From: Halomarina oriensis
GTDB taxonomy: Archaea; Halobacteriota; Halobacteria; Halobacteriales; Haloarculaceae
Length of the DNA: 45,733 nucleotides
Assembly (NCBI RefSeq): GCF_009791395.1
Contig: NZ_WSZK01000027.1
Coordinates: 1-45,733 of the forward strand
Direction of reading: 5' to 3'
Of this stretch, positions 32,044-39,385 are shown one piece after another. The position numbers and the translations under genes are program-made. The notes beneath the pieces were generated by a model. The model was not told where the DNA came from and ran no database searches. It saw only the letters and a list, made by a program, of their open reading frames with translations. Every line of letters begins with the position of its first letter. The stretch's first letter is position 1.

Positions 32044-32134
32044 CGTGCGCTCACCCCGTCGGGGAGCGCTGCTGGTCGACGGTGAGCGATGCGAGCGGCG
32101 CTGGCGACGGGTCGGCTGTGTAGTTGCATCGATA

Positions 32135-32204
32135 CACCTGGTTACCAGCCGAACTGCTTTAACGGCTCGCGGACGAAGGGACACCAGGTGACATCGATGT
32201 CAGG
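32135..32204. promoter_or_regulatory. Candidate HxlR operator region
   Basis: A TATA-like ctttaac (32157-32163) drives the hxlR gene. The perfect 14-bp palindrome TGACATCGATGTCA (32189-32202) covers the expected transcription start and the ATG at 32197. A second dyad, CACCTGGT (32135-32142) and ACCAGGTG (32183-32190), flanks the TATA element. Binding there would block transcription, so autorepression is the simplest reading. Confidence 0.55.
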
Positions 32205-32574
32205 GGAACGGTACAGCGAGGAGGCGTGTGGCGTCATCGAATCCATCGAACAGATCGGCTCGCAGTGGCGACTCATCGTCCTCCACGACCTGCAGGAGGG
32301 TGAGAAGCGGTTCAACGAACTCAAACGCTCGACGGGGGCGTCCTCGCGGACGCTCTCTCGGGTGCTCGACGACCTCCAGGAGACGGGGTTCGTCGACCGG
32401 CGACTGGAGGAGGACGCGCCGGTGGCGACGTACTACTCGCTGACGGAGAAGGGCTGTTCGCTCCAGCCGGTGTTCGCCGAAATCGAGTGCTGGGCCAGCG
32501 AGTGGCTCGGCGAGAGCGTCGTCGACCCCGAGACGCCGCCGGCCGAACCGGAACTGAGCGAGTCGGTGGAGTGA
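32197..32574 (+). CDS. HxlR/DUF24-family redox-type transcription regulator
   Basis: A 125-residue winged-helix protein of the HxlR (MarR/DUF24) family. It has GVIESIEQIGSQWRLIVLHDL (residues 12-32), the recognition helix region RFNELKRSTGASSRTLSRVLDDLQ, and the wing VDRRLEEDAPVATYYSLTEKG. Cys11 lies 13 residues before Trp24. This is the position of the thiol used by bacterial family members such as YodB and CatR to sense quinones and electrophiles. Two more Cys residues lie near the C-terminus. A palindrome over its start codon and again upstream of the VOC gene suggests it represses itself and controls the neighbouring operon. Confidence 0.9.
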   Translation: MSGERYSEEACGVIESIEQIGSQWRLIVLHDLQEGEKRFNELKRSTGASSRTLSRVLDDLQETGFVDRRLEEDAPVATYYSLTEKGCSLQPVFAEIECWASEWLGESVVDPETPPAEPELSESVE

Positions 32575-32586
32575 GGGCGGGGCGAG

Positions 32587-33168
32587 CTACGGTCGTTCGA
32601 GCCTGAACCGGTCGTCGGTCGTCGCGTAGTAGTTGCCCGCGAGTCGACCGACCGCGTCGAGTTTCGTCACGTCCGGCTTCCCGTCGGTGACGACGCCGTC
32701 GTCGACGTGGGCGTAGACCACCTCGCCGAAGACGAGCGTCTGGTGGCCGACCTCCTGCGTGTCGTACAGTTCACACTCCAGGACGACCGGCGCGTCCGCG
32801 ATGCGGGGCGCGTGGACGTTCGTCGCGTCGACCCGTTCGAGGCCCGCGTGCTCGAACTCGTCTTCGTCGGGGTCGAGCGCCGCGCTCGTCGCGTTCATCG
32901 CCTCGGCGAACTCGCGGGTGACGACGTGGACGGTGAACGCCTCGCTCTCGATGGCGTTGTTCGCGCTGTCTTTCCGGTCCTCGCCCGTGCCACCCGGCGC
33001 GAAGTAGATGACCGGGGGCGCGGCCGAGACGACGTTGAAGAAGGAGTACGGCGCGAGGTTCGCGGTCCCGTCGGCGTCGTAGCTGCCGACCCACGCGATG
33101 GGCCGGGGGACGACGACGCTCGACAGCAGGCGATAGCCCGAACCGAACTCGTCGGGCGTCCCCTCCAT
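32587..33168 (-). CDS. Flavin reductase family protein
   Basis: The 193-residue protein has the FMN-binding split-barrel fold of flavin reductase-like proteins: SVVVPRPIAWVGSYDADGTANLAPYSFFNVVS (residues 17-48) and PPVIYFAPG. The middle is KDSANNAIESEAFTVHVVT and the end HQTLVFGEVVYAHVDDG. It could provide reduced flavin or directly reduce quinone-like compounds. Its ATG follows the stop of the VOC gene without a gap, so the two form one operon on the minus strand. Tight linkage to a ring-cleavage-type dioxygenase and an HxlR regulator fits aromatic or quinone detoxification. Confidence 0.9.
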   Translation of the reverse strand: MEGTPDEFGSGYRLLSSVVVPRPIAWVGSYDADGTANLAPYSFFNVVSAAPPVIYFAPGGTGEDRKDSANNAIESEAFTVHVVTREFAEAMNATSAALDPDEDEFEHAGLERVDATNVHAPRIADAPVVLECELYDTQEVGHQTLVFGEVVYAHVDDGVVTDGKPDVTKLDAVGRLAGNYYATTDDRFRLERP

Positions 33169-33792
33169 TCAGGCTCGCTCCACGGGCACGTCCGTCCCGG
33201 TTGGTGCGTCGGGCAGGTCGTGTTCCTCGACGGGGAGGCCGAGCGATTCGAGGGCGGCGGCGAGGTCCTCGCCGCGGACGAACTCCGCCCCGGCCTCGAC
33301 GCGATGGGCGTGCGCGGTGGCGAGAACCTCGGCCCGCCGGTCGTCGGGGACGACGAACTTGTCCGCGACGAGTTCGACGACGAGGCCGTTGTGGTCCTTC
33401 GTGTAGAGACTGTGGAACGCCCCGCGGTCGAACTCCGAGAAGCGTCGGCCCGATTCCTGCAGGTTCTCGCGGGTCTCGCGGAACTGCGCGGGGTCGAGAC
33501 GGAACGCGAGGTGGTGGACCGCGCCGACGCCGGGGGCCTGGTCCTCGGCGGACTCCCGGTCGGCCTCACAGAAGAACGTGACGAGCCGTCCGTCCCCGGC
33601 GTCGAAGAAGAGGTGTTCGACCTCCGAGCGGTCTAGATTGGGCTGACGCATCACGAGGCGCATCCCGAGCACGTCGCGGTAGAACGCGACGGTGTCCTCG
33701 GGGTTCGACCCGACGAGCGTCACGTGGTCGGTGCCCTCCACCGCGATGGTGCTGGCCGGTCGCTCCGCGCTGATGTCGATGTCGTCGGTCAC
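33169..33792 (-). CDS. VOC-family dioxygenase-like protein
   Basis: The 207-residue product is a vicinal-oxygen-chelate protein with an extradiol dioxygenase or glyoxalase architecture. The three expected metal ligands are His23 (GTDHVTL), His94 (AVHHLAF) and Glu140 (LVVELVAD), with SLYTKDHNGLVVEL the hallmark C-terminal strand. It lacks one of the two usual module pairs, so it is a short form. Likely substrates are catechol or hydroquinone-type compounds. The TATA element GCTATACG lies about 26 bp before the ATG, and a dyad matching the hxlR operator lies 37 bp further upstream. It is the first gene of a two-gene operon with the flavin reductase. Confidence 0.88.
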   Translation of the reverse strand: MTDDIDISAERPASTIAVEGTDHVTLVGSNPEDTVAFYRDVLGMRLVMRQPNLDRSEVEHLFFDAGDGRLVTFFCEADRESAEDQAPGVGAVHHLAFRLDPAQFRETRENLQESGRRFSEFDRGAFHSLYTKDHNGLVVELVADKFVVPDDRRAEVLATAHAHRVEAGAEFVRGEDLAAALESLGLPVEEHDLPDAPTGTDVPVERA

Positions 33793-33846
33793 GTGCCTGC
33801 CTACGCTCTTGGGACGTATAGCATCCCGCGGACGCGGCAGGAACCG

Positions 33847-33864
33847 GGTGACGTCGATGTCACC
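33847..33864. promoter_or_regulatory. Candidate HxlR site upstream of the VOC promoter
   Basis: GGTGACGTCGATGTCACC is a near-palindrome whose core differs by one base from the palindrome over the hxlR start codon. It lies about 37 bp upstream of the VOC TATA element and 55 bp before the start codon, a position suited to an activator or to a looped repressor. Confidence 0.55.
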
Positions 33865-33909
33865 TGCCGGTCCGGACGGGGCGGCGAGCGAGCGCGACGC
33901 CCCCTCGCG

Positions 33910-34755
33910 CTACCCGAGGTTCAGGACGGCGCGCGCCTCGTCGGGCGTGGCGATGGGCCGCCCGAGCGTCTCGGCGACGTCGACGACGCGTTCGACGAGT
34001 TGGGCGTTGCTCTCGGCGAGTTCCCCACGGCGGTAGTAGACGTTGTCCTCCAGGCCGACGCGGACGTGGCCGCCGAACAGCAGGCCCATCGTGGCGAACG
34101 GGAGCTGGTGGGGGCCGAACCCGAGCGTGTTGAACGTCGCCCCCTCGGGCAGGTCGTGAATCAGTGCGAGGAAGTTCTCGGGTGTCGGGCGTGTGAGGCT
34201 CCCGGACCCGAAGATGAGCGTCGTGTGGACCGGGTCGACGAGGTCACGGCGTTCGAGGAACTGGTACGTCTCGGTCACCTGCCCGCCGTTGAACAGTTCG
34301 AGTTCGGGTTTGATGCCCCGCTCGCGCATCTCGTCGTACAGCGTGTCGACCGTCCCGCGAGTGTTCTCGCTCGTGAGGTGGTGGTAGCGGTTGACCGGCC
34401 CCATGTCGAGACTCGCCATCTCGGGGGCGGGGTCGGTTCGAAGGGGTTGGAGGCGCTGTTCGTCGGGCGCACCGGTCGCCCCCGTCGAGTGTTGAATCAC
34501 GAGGTCCGGCGCTCGGGCGCGAATCTCGTCGTCGATCTCCTGGAAGCGCTCGGTCGAGAACGAGCGCTCGCCGTTGTCCTGCCGGGCGTGGACGTGAACG
34601 ATGCTCGCGCCCGCCTCGCGGCAGGCGGCGGCCGCCTCACCGATCTCTTCGGGCGTCTCGGGGAGGTTCGGGTTCGCCTCCTTGCCGTGGACGCCGCCGG
34701 TGAGCGCCGCGGTGACGACTGCTGGCTCGCCGTCGAGGAACGCCCGGTAGCTCAC
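33910..34755 (-). CDS. BKACE-family beta-keto acid cleavage enzyme (DUF849)
   Basis: A 281-residue TIM-barrel enzyme of the BKACE (3-keto-5-aminohexanoate cleavage enzyme) family. Such enzymes cleave a beta-keto acid with acetyl-CoA to give acetoacetate and a new acyl-CoA. It has VVTAALTGGVHGKEANPNLP (residues 13-32). The metal-binding SIVHVHAR (residues 51-58), IQHSTGATG, ASLDMGPVN and ELELFNGGQV follow. The end reads HVRVGLEDNVYYRRGELAESNAQLV. His residues in VHVHAR are the Zn ligands. Its start overlaps the stop of a 60-residue Cys protein gene by 4 bp, so the two are coupled. The physiological keto acid is not clear. Confidence 0.92.
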   Translation of the reverse strand: MSYRAFLDGEPAVVTAALTGGVHGKEANPNLPETPEEIGEAAAACREAGASIVHVHARQDNGERSFSTERFQEIDDEIRARAPDLVIQHSTGATGAPDEQRLQPLRTDPAPEMASLDMGPVNRYHHLTSENTRGTVDTLYDEMRERGIKPELELFNGGQVTETYQFLERRDLVDPVHTTLIFGSGSLTRPTPENFLALIHDLPEGATFNTLGFGPHQLPFATMGLLFGGHVRVGLEDNVYYRRGELAESNAQLVERVVDVAETLGRPIATPDEARAVLNLG

Positions 34756-34934
34756 AGCCCCTCGGCCTCGCGGTAGAACTCACAGTCCGTCTCGTGGTCG
34801 AGCGCGTACCGGTCGTTGCAGACGTCCGCTCGCATCGGCTGGACGAACGCGTCGACGGCCGTACAGTACGCTCGCTCGGTGTCGAACGACTGCTCGGCGG
34901 CCGCCGCGCGGTACTCCAGATAGGGACAGGCCAT
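34752..34934 (-). CDS. 60-residue cysteine-containing protein coupled to BKACE
   Basis: From the ATG at 34934 the product starts MACPYLEYRAAAAEQSFDTE. It carries four cysteines, at Cys3, Cys23, Cys39 and Cys47, and ends DHETDCEFYREAEGL. Four spaced Cys in a small acidic protein suggest metal or Fe-S binding, similar to a haloarchaeal family of small proteins with an N-terminal MACPYLEYR-type start. Its stop overlaps the BKACE ATG by 4 bp. The role is unknown; it may assist the enzyme or its metal supply. Confidence 0.75.
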   Translation of the reverse strand: MACPYLEYRAAAAEQSFDTERAYCTAVDAFVQPMRADVCNDRYALDHETDCEFYREAEGL

Positions 34935-35040
34935 GGGACACCGACGCACGACTCGGCCAAAAGCGTTCGCGGGCCGCGGTGAGACCGGATGACGTGAGGG
35001 TGACCGACCCGAACCGGTGGGGACGCCGACCGGCGGGGAC

Positions 35041-35850
35041 TCAGTCCCCGCGAGCGATGGGGTTGATTCGGTCGGGGTCGATACGCTGGCTGAACCAGTA
35101 GACACCGGTAGCGAGCACCGCCGCCGCCAGCGCGTCGGTCAGCCAGTGGATGCCGAGGTAGAGCGTCGACAGCACGATGACGAACGCGAGGACGCTCACC
35201 ACTCGTGCGTAGTTCTCGGTCGCGTTTCGAGCGTACAGCGCCGCGAGTACCGACAGGCCGGTGTGGAGGCTGGGGAACGCCTTGACGAGCGTGTCGGTGG
35301 CCAGCACGCCGGCACGGATGACCGGGTCGAACTCCAGCATGAGCGGGTCGACCACCGGGAGGTAGAGTCCCGGAATCCCGACGGGAAACAGCAGGAAGAA
35401 CGGCACCGCCGCGAGGACGAGCGCGACGTACGCCATCGCGTAGCGACGGGCCTGCGTCTCGTCGTGGGCCTTCAGCTTGAAGTACGTGAACAGCACGATG
35501 AACGGGAAGGCGACGAGGTACGCGACGGTGAAGAAGGCCGTCAGCGAGTAGGTGACCCACTCGGGGGCGACGCCGACGACGGACTGGAAACTAGCGACGG
35601 CCGACCCTTCGAGTTCGTAGACGTGGCTGGTGAACGTCCGGTCGGCGTGGAAGCGGTGTGCGAGTTCGTTGACGCAGAACGTGACGACCCAGGCGAGACC
35701 GATGTACCGCCAGTCCGTCCGGAGGAACTCGCGGGCGAACGCCAGTGGTCGAACGTCGGGGAGGAAGACGCGTGCGCCGAGGACGAACGCGGCCAGTGCG
35801 GCCGCGGTCATCCCGACGACGTACTGCGTCGCTGGTTGGAGGGGGACCAT
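35041..35850 (-). CDS. PAP2-family membrane phosphatase / phosphotransferase
   Basis: The 269-residue integral membrane protein has six hydrophobic segments. The PAP2 motifs are visible: a leading Lys near VKAFPSLHTG (residues 190-199, motif 2) and YLGIHWLTDALAA (residues 231-243, motif 3, with the His and Asp). These contain the catalytic His pair. The overall layout resembles the Aur1/inositol-phosphoceramide synthase group rather than soluble phosphatases. It may hydrolyse or transfer lipid phosphate on the outer side of the membrane. It is divergent from the DUF2797 gene, with a TATA-like ctatacc in the shared region. Confidence 0.9.
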   Translation of the reverse strand: MVPLQPATQYVVGMTAAALAAFVLGARVFLPDVRPLAFAREFLRTDWRYIGLAWVVTFCVNELAHRFHADRTFTSHVYELEGSAVASFQSVVGVAPEWVTYSLTAFFTVAYLVAFPFIVLFTYFKLKAHDETQARRYAMAYVALVLAAVPFFLLFPVGIPGLYLPVVDPLMLEFDPVIRAGVLATDTLVKAFPSLHTGLSVLAALYARNATENYARVVSVLAFVIVLSTLYLGIHWLTDALAAAVLATGVYWFSQRIDPDRINPIARGD

Positions 35851-35924
35851 GACTGTAGCCTCTACGTTCCGGTATAGCGGTGAAATATCTTATCGTCTCG
35901 CGGTACGTCACGTTCTGCGTCATC

Positions 35925-35941
35925 GTCGCACACGGTGCGAC
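35925..35941. promoter_or_regulatory. 17-bp dyad in the PAP2/DUF2797 divergent promoter
   Basis: GTCGCAC and GTGCGAC flank a three-base centre. The dyad lies about 18 bp upstream of the TATA-like gttttgcc (about 35955) of the DUF2797 gene and between the two divergent starts, so it may be an operator. Confidence 0.4.
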
Positions 35942-35984
35942 CCGTCGAGACAGCGTTTTGCCCACCGGAATCGAACGCCGGGAC

Positions 35985-36710
35985 GTGCAAGTCGTCGCGG
36001 CCGACCGGCGGGACCCCGCACTGCTCGTGGCGAGCGACGGCCACCTCGACCGACTCTCCCTGGCACCCGGAACCGACCTCTCGTACACGCTCGGCGAACG
36101 GCACTGCGTCGGGCAGGTCGACTACGACGCGGAGCGCCACGACGCCTGTCCGAACCCAGAGGCTCCGTACTGTCCGGTTCACAGCGTGCCGTGGTCGGTC
36201 CAGTCGAACGCCGACTCGCAGGAGGAACACGCCGTCTACCTCGCGGCGTTCGCCCCCGACGTGTTCAAGGTGGGCGTCACCCGCTCGTGGCGACTGGAGA
36301 CACGTCTCCGCGAGCAGGGCGCGGACCGGGCCGCCCACATCCACACCGTCTCCGACGGGCGGGTCGCCCGTGACCTCGAAGCCGACGTCGCCGAGACGGT
36401 CGGCGACCAGGTCCGGGTGGCGACGAAGATAGCCGGGCTCCACCGAAGCGTCGACGAGGACGCGTGGAACGCGCTGTTGGTCGACCACCGCGTCGTCGAG
36501 ACGTTCGAGTTCGACTACGGACTGGACCTCGACGCCCGCCCGGTGAGCGAGACGCTCCTGACGGGGACGGTCCGCGGGACGAAGGGACGAGTCCTCCTGC
36601 TCGACCGTGGCGGAACCACCTACGCCGTCGACCGCCGGGACCTGCTGGGCTACGAACTCGCCGAGCGTGCCGACGAGCGAGCGCTCCAGTCGAGTCTCGG
36701 GAGCTTCTGA
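35985..36710 (+). CDS. DUF2797 family protein
   Basis: The 241-residue product starts at GTG 35985, 28 bp after a TATA-like gttttgcc. It matches DUF2797. An N-terminal beta part (residues 1-45) leads to a Cys/His cluster (HCVGQVDYD, CPNPEAPYCPVH, residues 41-75), likely a zinc site. A segment HAVYLAAFAPDVFKVGVTRSWRLETRL (residues 88-114) resembles a GIY-YIG nuclease core. The rest is helical and ends YGLDLDARPVSETL and a beta domain. The family's function is not established. Divergent from the PAP2 gene. Confidence 0.87.
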   Translation: MQVVAADRRDPALLVASDGHLDRLSLAPGTDLSYTLGERHCVGQVDYDAERHDACPNPEAPYCPVHSVPWSVQSNADSQEEHAVYLAAFAPDVFKVGVTRSWRLETRLREQGADRAAHIHTVSDGRVARDLEADVAETVGDQVRVATKIAGLHRSVDEDAWNALLVDHRVVETFEFDYGLDLDARPVSETLLTGTVRGTKGRVLLLDRGGTTYAVDRRDLLGYELAERADERALQSSLGSF

Positions 36711-36807
36711 GTCGCCTCGTCGCCACACGGCGAGCGGTGGCGTCGCCACTCGGCGACGAGCGGAACGTGTGGTGAGAAATCGGCGTCGCAGTGGGCCGCC
36801 GTCGGAT

Positions 36808-37305
36808 TCAGTTGCGGTTCTCCAGCGCGTCGGCGATGCGCTGAATCTCGCGGCGCACGTCGTGAATCTCGTCGCGGACCTTCCGGACCTCGCGGACGAG
36901 TTCCTCGTTGGCGCGGGCGTTCTCGCCCTGTTCACGTGGGTCGGGGCCGCCGCCCATGCCGGGGGGGCCACCGCCCATTCCACCGGGGCCGCCACCGCCC
37001 CCACCCATCCCGCCGGGGCCACCGCCGCCGCCCATCATCCCGCCCATCATCTGGGCGAACGGGTTGCCACCGCCGCCCATCCCGCCGGGGCCGCCACCGC
37101 CACCGCCACCGAACGCCTCTTCGAGGCGCTCCTCGGGCGACTGCTCGCCCTCCCCGCTCTCGCGCTGTTCGGCTCGCTCCTGTCGAATCTCCTCGACGCG
37201 CTCGCGGAAGGACTTCTCCTCGTCGCTCTCCTCGTCGCCGCTGACGATGGGTTCCTCGTCGCTCGGTTCCTCGTCGGTGGGGTCGTCGGTCGGGTCGTCG
37301 CTCAT
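36808..37305 (-). CDS. Gly/Met-rich low-complexity protein with flanking coiled coils
   Basis: The 165-residue protein has three parts. Residues 1-30 are acidic and disordered (SDDPTDDPTDEEPSDEEP). Residues 31-65 form a charged helix (FRERVEEIRQERAEQRESG). Residues 66-125 are almost only Gly with periodic Met and Pro (repeats of GGGGPGGMGG type, one NPFAQMMGGMMGG). A C-terminal charged coiled coil (EELVREVRKVRDEIHDVRREIQRIADAL) closes it. No catalytic motif or membrane segment is present. It could be a multimerising scaffold with a flexible centre; no family is recognised. A TATA-like CTTTTG lies about 25 bp upstream of the ATG. Confidence 0.7.
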   Translation of the reverse strand: MSDDPTDDPTDEEPSDEEPIVSGDEESDEEKSFRERVEEIRQERAEQRESGEGEQSPEERLEEAFGGGGGGGPGGMGGGGNPFAQMMGGMMGGGGGPGGMGGGGGGPGGMGGGPPGMGGGPDPREQGENARANEELVREVRKVRDEIHDVRREIQRIADALENRN

Positions 37306-37591
37306 GGCATCGCCTTCTCGCGCCCGTCACAAAAGGGTGTATGACTAGCCGAGACGGACCGCTACGGTCGGCGGCCGAGTAGCGTGGGACCGACGCTCGC
37401 CAGCGACGGCCTCCCGAGGGCGACCGCGTCCCCGGTACAGCGGCCGGTACCGCTCGCTGACCCCGGCCGTCGATGGCTGTCGACGCCCCGTAGCGGGTCG
37501 CCCTCGTCACCGGCACGACGGGGCCGAGCGCCCACACGACGTGGTGTGACGAATCGACGGGGTTTATCCGGTCGCTCCACGAGCGAGGTGT

Positions 37592-37780
37592 ATGGAAGCG
37601 TCAGTCGGTTCCGACATGAGTCTGGGACTGGGTCTGTTGTTCGGTGCGCTCGGTGTCGGCGGTGCGCTGGTGATGCTCGTCGCCGCCTTCGACGGGATGA
37701 AGGTGCTCTCGGGGTGGGGGTTCGCCGCGGCGATGCTCGCCGCCGGCCTCCTCATCACCGTGTTGCATCTCGCCGAGTGA
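37592..37780 (+). CDS. Small two-helix membrane protein (DUF7525-like)
   Basis: The 62-residue protein has two hydrophobic helices (about residues 10-32 and 42-60) with a short loop. The ATG at 37592 is 27 bp after gtttatcc, a good leaderless promoter; a second ATG at residue 9 is possible. The upstream 286-bp gap (37306-37591) is GC-rich with no further gene. It resembles a small haloarchaeal membrane family (DUF7525 from memory). No function is known. Confidence 0.75.
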   Translation: MEASVGSDMSLGLGLLFGALGVGGALVMLVAAFDGMKVLSGWGFAAAMLAAGLLITVLHLAE

Positions 37781-37861
37781 GCGCGGCCGCCGCGCACGCG
37801 ACGGCGAGGCGGTCGGCCGCGGGCCGTAACCGTTAATCCATCGAGTCGCCTAGGCCGCGGC

Positions 37862-38089
37862 ATGGCAGAGTTGAGCGAGGAAGACCAGCGCATCCTCGAG
37901 TATCTTCGTGACAGTGTCTCGAAGGGCGATCAGTACTTCCGCGCCAAGCGCATCGCCAAGGGGGTCGGACTCACCGCCAAGCAGGTCGGTGCCCGCCTGC
38001 CCCGCCTCGCCGACAACACCGAAGACGTCGATATCGAGAAGTGGGGCCGCGCCAAGTCGACGACGTGGCGCGTAACCCCCGGTGCCTGA
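37862..38089 (+). CDS. Small winged-helix protein (DUF7123-like)
   Basis: The 75-residue protein begins MAELSEEDQRILEYLRDSV. It continues YFRAKRIAKGVGLTAKQVGARLPRLAD, which reads as a helix-turn-helix with a recognition helix near residues 38-48. The C-terminal IEKWGRAKSTTWRVTP would be the wing. It matches a haloarchaeal family I know as DUF7123. It is small and likely DNA-binding, with an unknown target. The ATG follows a TATA-like cgttaatc by about 28 bp. Confidence 0.82.
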   Translation: MAELSEEDQRILEYLRDSVSKGDQYFRAKRIAKGVGLTAKQVGARLPRLADNTEDVDIEKWGRAKSTTWRVTPGA

Positions 38090-38133
38090 CCGGAACCCCA
38101 CTGTAGTTTTTACCTGCGGTTCGTAGTACCTCC

Positions 38134-38553
38134 ATGACCGTACGTGTCGAGCGAACGTTCGACCTCGATGCCTCGCCCGAGTCGGTGTGGGCGTTCATCT
38201 CGGACCCTCGCAAACGCGCCGAACCCATCAGCGTCGTCGACGAGTTCGAGGTGACCGGCGAGGGGACCGCCACCTGGCACGTGAAACTCCCCATCCCGCT
38301 GGTCAACCGCACGACCACCATCGAGACGCGGGAAACCGACGTCGAACCGCCGGAGTACGTTCGGTTCGTCGGCCGCTCGAAGGTGATGCGCGTCGTCGGC
38401 GAACACGAACTCACGCCCCACGACGGCGGTACACGTCTCACCAACCGCTTCACCGTCGACGGGAAGCTACCGGGCGTCGAGAAGTACTTCGAGCGCAACC
38501 TCGACGGCGAACTCGACAACCTCGAACGGGCACTCCGACGGGAACTCGGGTAG
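38134..38553 (+). CDS. SRPBCC/CoxG-like lipid- or ligand-binding protein
   Basis: The 139-residue protein has a START/SRPBCC helix-grip fold. It opens VRVERTFDLDASPESVWAFISDPRKRAEP (residues 3-31), with strands WHVKLPI, TTIETRETDVEPPEYVRFVG and RLTNRFTVDGKLPG. The long C-terminal helix is EKYFERNLDGELDNLERAL. It probably binds a hydrophobic ligand; no catalytic residues are visible. The nitrilase-family gene begins in the base after its stop, indicating an operon. A tagttttta TATA element (about 38103-38111) lies roughly 26 bp before the ATG. Confidence 0.87.
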   Translation: MTVRVERTFDLDASPESVWAFISDPRKRAEPISVVDEFEVTGEGTATWHVKLPIPLVNRTTTIETRETDVEPPEYVRFVGRSKVMRVVGEHELTPHDGGTRLTNRFTVDGKLPGVEKYFERNLDGELDNLERALRRELG

Positions 38554-39351
38554 ATGCGTCTCGCACTCGCCCAACTCGACGTCGAACCGACCGACGTCGG
38601 CGGGAACGTCGACCGTGCGGTGGCCGCCGTCGCGGACGCCGCCGACCGGGACGCCGACCTCGTGGTCCTCCCCGAACTGTTCACGGTGGGGTACTTCGCG
38701 TTCGACAGCTACGCCCGGAGCGCCGAGTCCCTCGACGGCCCGACGCTGACCCGACTCGCCGAGGCCGCCCGCGACCACGAGGTCGGTATCGTCGCCGGGA
38801 GCATCGTCGAGGACCTGGCGACGACCGACGGCGGTCCCGCCGCGGAGGGACTGGCCAACACCTCGGTGTTCCTCGACCGGACGGGCGAGCGGCGGGCGGT
38901 GTACCGCAAGCACCACCTGTTCGGCTACGACTCCGCCGAATCGGACCTGCTCGTCGCCGGGGAGTCCCTGCCGACGGTCGACTTCGAGGGGTTCACCGTC
39001 GCCACGACGACCTGTTACGACCTGCGCTTCCCCGGACTCTACCGACGACTCGTCGACGCGGGCACGACGCTCGTCGCGGTGCCGAGCGCGTGGCCCTACC
39101 CGCGCGTCGAGCACTGGCGACTGCTCCCGCGAGCGCGGGCCGTCGAGAACCTGCTGTACGTCGGGGCGGCCAACGGCGTCGGGCAGTTCGAGGACGCCCG
39201 ACTCTGTGGCCGCTCGACCGTCTACGACCCGTGGGGGACCGCGCTCGCCGCCTCGGACGACCACCCGGCGCTCGTCGTCGCGGACTGTGACCCCGAGCGT
39301 GTCGCCGAGGTCCGTACGGAGTTCCCGGCGCTGCGTGACCGACGGCTGTAA
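38554..39351 (+). CDS. Carbon-nitrogen hydrolase (nitrilase superfamily)
   Basis: The 265-residue enzyme has the complete Glu-Lys-Cys triad: Glu41 in VVLPELF, Lys119 in YRKHHLFGY and Cys154 in TTCYDLRFPG. It would hydrolyse an amide or nitrile C-N bond in a small molecule. EHWRLLPRARAVENLLYVGAAN (residues 188-209) is typical for the amidase branch (omega-amidase or NIT2-like). The start follows the SRPBCC stop directly, so the genes share a transcript. Its substrate cannot be read from sequence, and deaminated glutathione or ketoglutaramate are candidates. Confidence 0.92.
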   Translation: MRLALAQLDVEPTDVGGNVDRAVAAVADAADRDADLVVLPELFTVGYFAFDSYARSAESLDGPTLTRLAEAARDHEVGIVAGSIVEDLATTDGGPAAEGLANTSVFLDRTGERRAVYRKHHLFGYDSAESDLLVAGESLPTVDFEGFTVATTTCYDLRFPGLYRRLVDAGTTLVAVPSAWPYPRVEHWRLLPRARAVENLLYVGAANGVGQFEDARLCGRSTVYDPWGTALAASDDHPALVVADCDPERVAEVRTEFPALRDRRL

Positions 39352-39385
39352 CGCCCTGCTCGGGCGGGCGGGCCGCCCGTCTCCA

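Noticed and set aside
37362-37580. 72-codon Arg-rich minus-strand frame
   Set aside because: It has an unusual composition, a poor start and overlaps the promoter of the plus-strand membrane protein.
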